Positions 34,105 through 41,285 of a DNA stretch of 64,000 nt are shown one piece after another; position 1 is the stretch's first letter, and each line of letters starts with the position of its first letter. Source of the stretch: Hyphomicrobiales bacterium. Its GTDB lineage: Bacteria; Pseudomonadota; Alphaproteobacteria; Rhizobiales; Xanthobacteraceae. Location: positions 1-64,000 of the forward strand of contig JAJPKK010000326.1 in assembly GCA_021323775.1 (NCBI GenBank). Direction: 5' to 3'. The translations under genes were made by a program, and so were the position numbers. Under the pieces are notes generated by a model that was given only the letters and a program-made list of their open reading frames with translations, did not search any database and was not told the origin of the DNA.

Positions 34105-36417
34105 ATGACCGTGGACCGAACTCAACCGGCGAACTCCTTTGTCGGCAGCGCGATCGAACGCATCGAGGATCTGCGCTTTCTCCGCGGCAAAGGCCAATAC
34201 GTAGATGACGTGAACCCGGCCGGACTGCTGCACGCGGTCATCGTCCGCAGCCCGATCGCGCATGGCCGTATTCGCGGAGTAGATTGCGCAGCCGCATTGG
34301 CGCGGCCGGGTGTGCACGCCGTCATCACGGCAACCGACATCGGCGCCGTCCCCACCATTCCGCTGCGGCAGGAGCAGCTTGACGTTTTCAGGCCCTTCGA
34401 GCAGCCGGTGATCGCAGTCGGCAAGGTGCGGTATGTCGGCGAACCTGTCGCAGTCGTGGTCGCCGAGACGGCGGCAGACGCCGAGGACGCCGCGGAGGCG
34501 GTCACGATCGACCTCGAGGAACTGCCGGTCATCGCAAATTGCGAGGCGAGCGCCGGCAGCGGGACGCTGCTGTTCGGGACCGCATCCAATCTCGCCGGCA
34601 CGCTGACCGCCGTGAAGGGAGATGCCGATGCAGCCTTCCGAGCTGCCGCCTACAGACGCCGCGAGCAATTCAAGGTGCAGCGGCACACCGCCGTGCCGAT
34701 GGAGCCGCGCGGTCTCGTAGCGGAATGGCAGGACGGCCGGCTGACCCTGTTCGGCGCCGCCAAGGTGCCGTTTCCCAATCGCCGCATCCTGGCCCAACAA
34801 CTCCGCATTGCCGACGACGCCGTCCGCATGGTCGAAAACGACGTCGGCGGCGGTTTCGGCGTGCGCGGCGAATTCTATCCGGAAGATTTCTTGATACCGT
34901 GTGCGGCGCGACTGGTCGGCCGCCCCGTGAAGTGGATCGAGGACCGCCGCGAGCATCTCATCGCCACCAATCACGCGCGCGACGTTTCCTGCACCCTCGA
35001 AATCGCCTGCAGCCGCGACGGCGCGATCCTGGCGCTGCGCGGCCATGCCAAGGCTGATGTCGGCGCCTATCTGCGCACCAACGGGGCGACCGGTGCGCGC
35101 AACACCGCGCAAATTCTCTCCGGGCCCTACCGCGTGCCCAATATCCGCATGGAAGTGTCGCTCCATCTCACCAACAAGACGCCAGTTGGCACCTATCGCG
35201 GACCGGGCCGCTTCGAGGCTGACTTTTTTCGCGAGCGGCTGTTCGACATGGCGGCGGGCGACCTCGGCATTGATCGCGTCGAGTTTCGGCGCCGCAATCT
35301 CATCGCGGAATGCGAGATGCCGTACGCGCTTGCCAAGGTGGTGGAGCTTGACCTCGACACCGCAACCGACAGCGGCGATTACCGCTCGACATTTGAGCGC
35401 TGCCTCACGGAAATCGGCTGGGCTGCCAAGGCGCCGCTGCAGGGCGAGATGGTCGACGGGCGTTACCACGGAACGGCGATCGGCTGCTACTTCGAAGGCG
35501 GCGCCTCCGGCCCGCGCGAGCACGCACGGCTGGTGCTTGAGAACGACGGCAGGGTTTCGGTCCACGTCGGCTCGTCGGCCAACGGACAGGGGCTCGAAAC
35601 CGCGTTCGCGCAGATTGCGGCCGACGCGCTTGAAATACCGATGGAGCGCATTCGCGGCGTCTTCCACGGCTCAACCGATCTCTTGCCGCAGGGCTTTGGC
35701 ACCTACAGTTCGCGTTCGATCGTGATGGGAGGCTCTGCCATCGCGGCTGCCGCAGCGAAATTGCGCGACATGATCCGCGCCGCCGCAGCACAACGGCTCG
35801 GCTGCAAACCGCGGGATGTCGACATTGTGGAAGATGGGGCGCGGGCACGAGACGACGGCTTGGGATTCGTTCCCCTCTCCGAAATCGCCAAGGCCGGCCT
35901 TGTGGCCGACGGCGCCTTTGCGAGCCCTCATCGCACCTACAGCTACGGCGCCCATGCGGCCCATGTGGCGGTTGACCCCGCCACCGGCCATGTGGAGGTG
36001 CTCGACTATGTGGCGGTCGAGGATGTCGGCCGCATCATCAATCCGGGAATGCTGCACGGCCAGGCCATCGGCGCCATCGTGCAGGGCCTCGGCGGCGCAT
36101 TTCTCGAACACTTGGCCTATGACGAGCATGGACAACTGCTCACCGGCTCGCTCGCCGACTACCTGATGCCGAGCGCCAGCGATTTTTCGGGCGTGCGCGC
36201 AATCGCGCTTGAGGAGAAGCCGGCGCCGCACAATCCGCTTGGCGCGAAGGGAGCGGGCGAAGGCGGCATCATTCCGGTCGGCGGCGTGATCGCCAATGCG
36301 GTCGCGGCTGCCCTGCGCCCCCTCGGGGTCGAGCCGCGCGAACTGCCGCTGTCGCCGCCGCGACTGTGGGAGATGATCGAGAAGGCGCGCCAGCAGCGGC
36401 GCATGGGTAGCTCGTAG
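34105..36417 (+). CDS. Molybdopterin-binding large subunit, CoxL form II-like, stand-alone
   Basis: A 770-residue aldehyde oxidase/xanthine dehydrogenase-family large subunit. The a/b hammerhead domain is at about 15-135 and the Mo-binding domain follows (NDVGGGFGVRGE near 245-256). The active-site loop is GTYRGPGR at about 362-369, nearer the AYRGAGR loop of form II CoxL enzymes than the xanthine dehydrogenase loop of the paralogue at 12000-14339. The Glu base is in GAKGAGEGG. No FAD or 2Fe-2S subunit gene is adjacent, so partners must come from elsewhere. With an acyl-CoA dehydrogenase and a carboxylate receptor upstream it may belong to a carboxylate- or aromatic-acid pathway; this is inference. 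Confidence 0.82.
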   Translation: MTVDRTQPANSFVGSAIERIEDLRFLRGKGQYVDDVNPAGLLHAVIVRSPIAHGRIRGVDCAAALARPGVHAVITATDIGAVPTIPLRQEQLDVFRPFEQPVIAVGKVRYVGEPVAVVVAETAADAEDAAEAVTIDLEELPVIANCEASAGSGTLLFGTASNLAGTLTAVKGDADAAFRAAAYRRREQFKVQRHTAVPMEPRGLVAEWQDGRLTLFGAAKVPFPNRRILAQQLRIADDAVRMVENDVGGGFGVRGEFYPEDFLIPCAARLVGRPVKWIEDRREHLIATNHARDVSCTLEIACSRDGAILALRGHAKADVGAYLRTNGATGARNTAQILSGPYRVPNIRMEVSLHLTNKTPVGTYRGPGRFEADFFRERLFDMAAGDLGIDRVEFRRRNLIAECEMPYALAKVVELDLDTATDSGDYRSTFERCLTEIGWAAKAPLQGEMVDGRYHGTAIGCYFEGGASGPREHARLVLENDGRVSVHVGSSANGQGLETAFAQIAADALEIPMERIRGVFHGSTDLLPQGFGTYSSRSIVMGGSAIAAAAAKLRDMIRAAAAQRLGCKPRDVDIVEDGARARDDGLGFVPLSEIAKAGLVADGAFASPHRTYSYGAHAAHVAVDPATGHVEVLDYVAVEDVGRIINPGMLHGQAIGAIVQGLGGAFLEHLAYDEHGQLLTGSLADYLMPSASDFSGVRAIALEEKPAPHNPLGAKGAGEGGIIPVGGVIANAVAAALRPLGVEPRELPLSPPRLWEMIEKARQQRRMGSS

Positions 36418-36437
36418 GGTTGGAGTACCGTCTGCAG

Positions 36438-36507
36438 CCTGCATTGAGCGAAGCGAAATGCGGGACCGGGCGCTCCCGGATGTCGCTTTGCTCCGTCCGG
36501 CTACAGG
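36438..36507. repeat. Dispersed repeat, first copy
   Basis: A 70-base sequence made of two units, GCATTGAGCGAAGCGAAATGC-like and CCCGGATGTCGCTTTGCTCC-like. An inverted copy of the same sequence is at 59131-59197. Confidence 0.6.
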
Positions 36508-37223
36508 ACTGCAGTCATCAACTCACCAAGCCTTCTCTTCTGCGCCCCGTTCGCATCGAAATTTTCCGGCGCCAACCAGCGTTCGAAGGCCGCTTTGCGC
36601 GCTGGCCACTCGGTTTCCAGCATTGCGAACCAGGCGGTATCGCGGCTGCGGCCTTTGATGATCATGTGGTCGCGGAAAATCCCCTCGAAGGAAAAGCCGA
36701 GCCGCAGCGCGGCCCGCCGCGACGCCGCATTGAGGGCATCGCATTTCCACTCGTAGCGGCGATAGCGAAGCCCCTCGAAGACATACCGGGCCAGCAGATA
36801 TTGCGCCTCGGTGGCAAGGGGCGTGCGCTGGAGCGAAGGACCAAGCAGGATGTTGCCGACCTCGATGACCCGCATATCGGGTTCGATGCGCATCAGCGAC
36901 GCAAGCCCGCGGGCGCGTCCAGAAGGGTCCACGATCGCATAATAGAAAGGATCGCGCGCCTCTTCCCGCGAGATCAGCCAATCGGAGAACACCGCCGCGT
37001 CGGCAAACGGGCCGTATCTCATATAGGTCCAGATCTCGCGGTGGCCCGCAACGGCGTCCCACAAGCTTGCACGGTGACGCGCTGCATCGAGGCGCTCAAC
37101 ACGGCCATAACGCCCGGTCAGCGTGACGGCTTGCGGAAGCACGGCCGGCCGCGCATCGACGCGAAAACCGACCGGCTGACCAGTGTCCGGGTGAATGTCC
37201 GGCATTCCTCGAATCACTTCCAT
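36501..37223 (-). CDS. GNAT family N-acetyltransferase (RimJ/RimL-like)
   Basis: A 240-residue acetyltransferase-fold protein. The N-terminal half includes RVERLDAARHRASLWDAVAG and WTYMRYGPF, and the acetyl-CoA region follows with EVGNILLGPSLQRTPLATEA, FEGLRYRRYEWKCDALN and SRRAALRLGFSFEGIFRDH, the pattern of RimJ/RimL and related enzymes that acetylate protein N-termini or small amines. The start is uncertain: ATG 37223 gives the longest family-like product, ATG 37205 is an alternative, and neither has a good ribosome site. Substrate unknown. Confidence 0.78.
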   Translation of the reverse strand: MEVIRGMPDIHPDTGQPVGFRVDARPAVLPQAVTLTGRYGRVERLDAARHRASLWDAVAGHREIWTYMRYGPFADAAVFSDWLISREEARDPFYYAIVDPSGRARGLASLMRIEPDMRVIEVGNILLGPSLQRTPLATEAQYLLARYVFEGLRYRRYEWKCDALNAASRRAALRLGFSFEGIFRDHMIIKGRSRDTAWFAMLETEWPARKAAFERWLAPENFDANGAQKRRLGELMTAVL

Positions 37224-37538
37224 GTCGTCGTGGCCGCGCAATGACAGCCCGCCGCGTTCCGCGGCGGGATCCCGTTGTCGCGGCCATCCATGTCTTGTCT
37301 GCGGCGCCTCGTAAGACAGGAGTGGCCGGGACAACCCCGCCATGACTTAGGGAAAAGCGGCTCGATACGACCAGGACCTGCTCCAGGGCACTGGTGGCGT
37401 CGCCTGTGGCCATGTGGAGACGTCGATACCAGGCCTCTCCCTTCGCCAAGCTCTGTGCGCCCGCCGTCGGGCACGGCCCATCCGTGGCGTTATGGCTTGG
37501 TAGTCGCGCGCTGTACCTTCATGTGGATGGCGCGCCGG
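37224..37538. other. Intergenic, no gene seen
   Basis: About 315 bases between two minus-strand genes. The frames here are short and lack family-like sequence; no terminator or RNA was recognised. Confidence 0.5.
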
Positions 37539-37802
37539 TTAGGTTCGATCAACCTCGAAGCGTTCGCCGACCGGCATCCGATTCCAGATCGCCTGTCGAC
37601 CGGCGTCCGTGATCGTGACAAGCTCAATCTCGATCGTCTGTGTGCCAATTCTCGCAATGTCGGGCACCACTGTTGCGACTCCATTCAGCACAAGGCGGGC
37701 AATCAACTCATCCGTAAAGCCATAGGCGAGCATCAAGGTCTTGGCGATGCCGCGCGGAACGTCGGCAAGCCGTTGCAACGCACGGCATTCGTCGGGCGTC
37801 AT
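37539..37802 (-). CDS. Small hypothetical protein (possible winged-helix)
   Basis: An 87-residue protein: MTPDECRALQRLADVPRG at the start, then a helix-turn-helix-like LAYGFTDELIARLVLNG, strand-like TIEIELVTITDAGR and a short tail. The pattern recalls small bradyrhizobial proteins of unknown function with a wing-like ITDAGR end, as in winged-helix regulators. The GGGAGGGA site is 7 bases upstream of ATG 37802, favouring it over ATG 37808. It marks the last ordinary gene before the accessory region. No function can be given. Confidence 0.58.
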   Translation of the reverse strand: MTPDECRALQRLADVPRGIAKTLMLAYGFTDELIARLVLNGVATVVPDIARIGTQTIEIELVTITDAGRQAIWNRMPVGERFEVDRT

Positions 37803-38546
37803 AGGCATTCCCTCCCTTTGCAATTCTATTGAGGGAGATATTGCGCGCACCAACGGCGCTTTTGCAATTCCTGCGGCATTTAAAATCTATGACGGCAACA
37901 ATAGTTCTTGACGATACGCGCCGCTGAAACAACTTGGCGCAATCCAGGCGCCAGCAGTAAAATTAAAGCAGCGGCCAAGAGGCTCCAGCACCCTGCACAC
38001 TCACCCTTCCGATGCCGAGCGCCTTGGCAATGGCCGAGGCGCCGATGAACCTCATGGGCGAAGCCGCCGAGAGGGTTTACCGGGCGCTCGCTGATGCTGG
38101 ATTCGATGTTCTCACTTGGCTGGGAGCGCGATGAGGCGCGGGCGCGGCGCGGGGGCAACTCCGCGCTCCGTCTTGCGAGGCCACGTCGGCGCCCGGCGCC
38201 TCGTTGCTCTGTCGCTAGATAGCAAGAAACTAACTTGCTCGGACCGTGCCACAAACTCAATCACACCAACGGATTAGGACCTTTGGTGCCGGCGCGGCCA
38301 CAGAGTCGCGAAAGTTTCGTGCCCTGTAGGTCCGGCCAAAGCCCGGTGGCGAACTGAGAACAGGGAAAATAACAGGGAATTGGGAATTCCGAAAATCTGA
38401 GGCTATTCCGGTGCTCTTACTTATCTCCTGATAACCATGATAACTGAACCCATTATTATATGCCCCATCTAGGTTCTGTCAACTTTAGGTTGTTTTGGTG
38501 TTGTTTTGGTGTTTTGGTGCTCGAGCTGAACCAATGAAGTGAAGCA
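37803..38546. other. Left edge of the accessory region: IS-associated, AT-richer DNA
   Basis: About 740 bases without an intact gene. A short frame (about 38012-38133) contains AERVYRALADAGFDVL and might be a gene remnant. From about 38380 to 38530 the DNA is clearly AT-richer than its surroundings and includes three TGTTTTGGTG-like direct repeats (38490-38518), leading into the transposase remnant. Confidence 0.5.
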
Positions 38547-38942
38547 TTGTCGGCGATGACGCCCGACCCGCTGGTCCCCGCCATCAAGACGCATCAAGCC
38601 TTGCTCGGACGCGCGCCGCATCTGGCGGCGGCGGACGCCGCGTTCTACTCCGCCAACAACGAGGCCGGCGCGAAGGCGAGAGGCGTCAAACGCGTCTGCA
38701 TTCCCAATCGCTCGACCAAAAGCCTTGAGCGCAAGCGCGAGCAGAAAAAGCGCTGGTTCCGCAACGGCCAGAAATGGCGCACCGGCTGCGAGGGCCGCAT
38801 CAGCGTCGCAAAACGGCGACATGGCCTGCGCCGCTGCCGCTACAAGGGCTTCGTCGGAATGCACCGCTGGGTCGGCCTCGGCGTCATCGCCGACAACCTC
38901 ATCAATATCGGGCGCGCCATGAAAAAGCAGGCGGCTCCTTAA
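38547..38942 (+). pseudogene. C-terminal fragment of an ISNCY-type transposase
   Basis: A 131-codon frame ending at TAA. From about residue 23 it resembles the C-terminal part of ISNCY transposases: AADAAFYSANNEAGAKARGVKR, then VCIPNRSTKS, KRWFRNGQKWRTGCEGRISV and HRWVGLGVIADNLINI with the expected final helix. The catalytic N-terminal two thirds are missing, and no terminal inverted repeats or target duplication were found. An IS remnant at this point, where AT-rich DNA meets the defence genes, supports arrival of the region by transfer. Confidence 0.75.
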
Positions 38943-39215
38943 GCCGTCACGACACCATCAAGTTTGTCGCCCCGCTGACCCGACGCGGTTTTGCCTTGTC
39001 TGCGCTATTGACCACAATGCCCGCAAACATCAATTTTGCGCCGAGCTAAGCTGGACGTTGAAGGGGCGATGCCATGTCCTGCTCCAGTATTTCGTTGAAG
39101 CGCCGAAACGGCTATTCGTCCAGCCGAAAAGTAAGGATTGGACTGGAGCTCAGTTCGCAAGTTAGGGTCCATCCAGAATGCTTGGAAAGCGCGACTAAAT
39201 GAGAGCGCAAATGCA

Positions 39216-41264
39216 ATGCTTGAACTCGCAGTGACTTTCAATCGGAGTCTCGACCGGCTGACAGCAAGCGAGCAAGCGCTCGCGAAGCAGACCGTGTTCG
39301 ATTACATGACCGATCCGACACGGCCGGGACTTTCGCTTCATCGCATCGACCGCGCCCGCGACAAGCGGTTCTGGACTATCCGCTCCGGCCTCGATCTTCG
39401 GATCGTCGTTTTGAAGGAAGGAGCGCGGTCGCTCTTCTGTTACATCGGCCACCATGACGACGCTTACAAGTGGGCAGAGGGACGGCGCTTTGAAGTGCAC
39501 CCGGTGACCGGGGCTGCGCAGATTGTCGAATTCGAAGAAGTCGTCCGGAAGGAAATCCGGGTTGTCCAGCAAGAGGCCGTACGGCCAGGGCTTTTGGCAG
39601 GCGAGACGCCTGAGTATCTCCTCAGCGTCGGCGTACCTGAAAGTTTCATCGACCTCGTGCGCAGTGTCGATGAAGATGGCCTGCTCGAACTTCTTCCGCG
39701 CTTGCCCGAGGAAGCCGGGGAGGCGCTGCTCAATCTCGCAGCGGGCCATCGGCCGGTTCCTGCTACGGCGCTTGCGAAAATTCCTGCGGTCGATCCTTTT
39801 GATCATCCGGATGCGCAGCGCCGATTCTGGGTGGTCAGCGATCAGGAGCTAGTCGCTCAGGCCCTAGCGAAGCCGTGGGCCGAATGGCTGGTGTTCCTGC
39901 ATCCCTCCCAGCGGGCTGCCGTCGAGCGGAACTTCAACGGTCCCGCACGCGTGTCGGGCACAGCGGGAACGGGGAAGAGCGTTGTTGCCATGCATCGCGC
40001 GGCCCGCCTCGCGCGTGCGCCTGAAGGCGGGCGAGTGTTTCTTACAACGTTTTCGAAGGCTTTAGCGGGAAGGCTCGCGGAGGGTATGGATACGCTGCTG
40101 GGCCGGGCTTCGGATGCGCGTGCCCGTGTGGAGGTCGAGCATTTGCATGCTTATGCCCACGCTCACGCCTCGCGGCTCGAAAGGCCAGGGATTGCAGATG
40201 GTCCAACCATCGACGCCCTGATCAGAGCGGCGCGCGGGAATCTTGACACCGCTTTCGATCATGACTTTCTTCGCGCGGAATGGGACGCCGTCATCGACTT
40301 CTGGGGCGTTTCCTCATTTGAGGACTACCGCAATATTCCGCGTGGCGGCCGGGGCGCCGCATTGCCGGTGGCAGTGCGCCGTCGCTTGTGGGATGTCTTC
40401 AGCGCGGTGCGGCAAGGCCTTGCGTCACGCAACCTTCTTACGTTCGGCGACATCTGCGACGTGCTGCGGCAGCGTATTGAAAGGGATGGAACGCGGCCGT
40501 TCCGTCATGTCATCGTCGATGAAGCCCAGGATTTCGGGCCCCGTGAGATGAAGCTGGCCGCCTCGCTCGCGCCGCCTGGATCCGTGTTCTTTGCCGGCGA
40601 TGTCGGCCAGCGCATCTTCCGGTGGCCGTTTTCCTGGACGGCGGCCGGCATTGATGTCCGTGGCCGCTCCCTGCGCCTCAAAGTGAACTATCGCACGAGC
40701 GCAGAGATTCGCCGCTTTTCGGACCGCTTGCTGAAGGCCCGCATCACCGATGTGGACAACGAGATCGATGACCGCCAGACCTCATCCCCGCTGCATGGAC
40801 CGGATCCGGAAATCAAATCGGCTCCTGATCTCGCTGGCGAGATCGATCTTCTGGTGAACTGGCTCACGGCGCTGCGGGAGCAGGGGACGGCGCCCGGTGA
40901 AATCGCCATTTTTGCCCGAACCAGGAAGGCCCTTGAGCAGAGGGCGTTGCCCGCGCTGAGGCGCTGTGCGCTTTCAGGCGCTTGGCTTTCGCCGGATCAG
41001 AAGGTGGTAACGGGGCACGTCAACCTCGGCACGCTCCACGCAGCGAAAGGACTGGAGTTTCGCGCCGTAGCCGTGGTCGCGTGCGACGATTCGCAGCTTC
41101 CGCTGCGCGTCGCCATGGGCATGGCGAGAGATCAGGATGCCAAGCAGATCGTGGAGCAGCGTGAATTGAGCCTTCTCTATGTCGGCTGTACGCGGGCCCG
41201 CGAGCGCTTGCTCGTGACCTGGTCGGGGCAGCCCTCCCGGTTTCTGGAGAGCAAGTCGGCCTGA
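39216..41264 (+). CDS. RelE-like domain fused to a UvrD-type superfamily 1 helicase
   Basis: A 682-residue protein. Residues about 1-90 look like a RelE/ParE-fold domain (LHRIDRARDKRFWTIRSG, DLRIVVLK, LFCYIGHHDDAYKWAEGRR). The rest is an SF1 helicase: Walker A SGTAGTGKSVVA (about 246-257), motif II IVDEAQDF (about 430-437), motif III GDVGQRIF, UvrD C-terminal motifs (NYRTSAEIRRFSDRL; TLHAAKGLEFRAV; LYVGCTRARERLLVTW near 652-667). It is convergent with zorD, 21 bases apart. Such fusions occur in accessory regions; whether the RelE part cuts RNA is unknown. ATG 39216 is chosen because the RelE-like domain starts there; a longer frame begins at 39138. Role in phage defence is inferred from context. 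Confidence 0.75.
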   Translation: MLELAVTFNRSLDRLTASEQALAKQTVFDYMTDPTRPGLSLHRIDRARDKRFWTIRSGLDLRIVVLKEGARSLFCYIGHHDDAYKWAEGRRFEVHPVTGAAQIVEFEEVVRKEIRVVQQEAVRPGLLAGETPEYLLSVGVPESFIDLVRSVDEDGLLELLPRLPEEAGEALLNLAAGHRPVPATALAKIPAVDPFDHPDAQRRFWVVSDQELVAQALAKPWAEWLVFLHPSQRAAVERNFNGPARVSGTAGTGKSVVAMHRAARLARAPEGGRVFLTTFSKALAGRLAEGMDTLLGRASDARARVEVEHLHAYAHAHASRLERPGIADGPTIDALIRAARGNLDTAFDHDFLRAEWDAVIDFWGVSSFEDYRNIPRGGRGAALPVAVRRRLWDVFSAVRQGLASRNLLTFGDICDVLRQRIERDGTRPFRHVIVDEAQDFGPREMKLAASLAPPGSVFFAGDVGQRIFRWPFSWTAAGIDVRGRSLRLKVNYRTSAEIRRFSDRLLKARITDVDNEIDDRQTSSPLHGPDPEIKSAPDLAGEIDLLVNWLTALREQGTAPGEIAIFARTRKALEQRALPALRRCALSGAWLSPDQKVVTGHVNLGTLHAAKGLEFRAVAVVACDDSQLPLRVAMGMARDQDAKQIVEQRELSLLYVGCTRARERLLVTWSGQPSRFLESKSA

Positions 41265-41285
41265 ACCGCTGGCCCGCCCCCGCCC

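Noticed and set aside
38012-38133. Short frame containing AERVYRALADAGFDVL, faintly like an anticodon-binding domain end
   Set aside because: Too short and isolated to assign; possibly a gene remnant, but no stop-to-stop context or second conserved block supports it.
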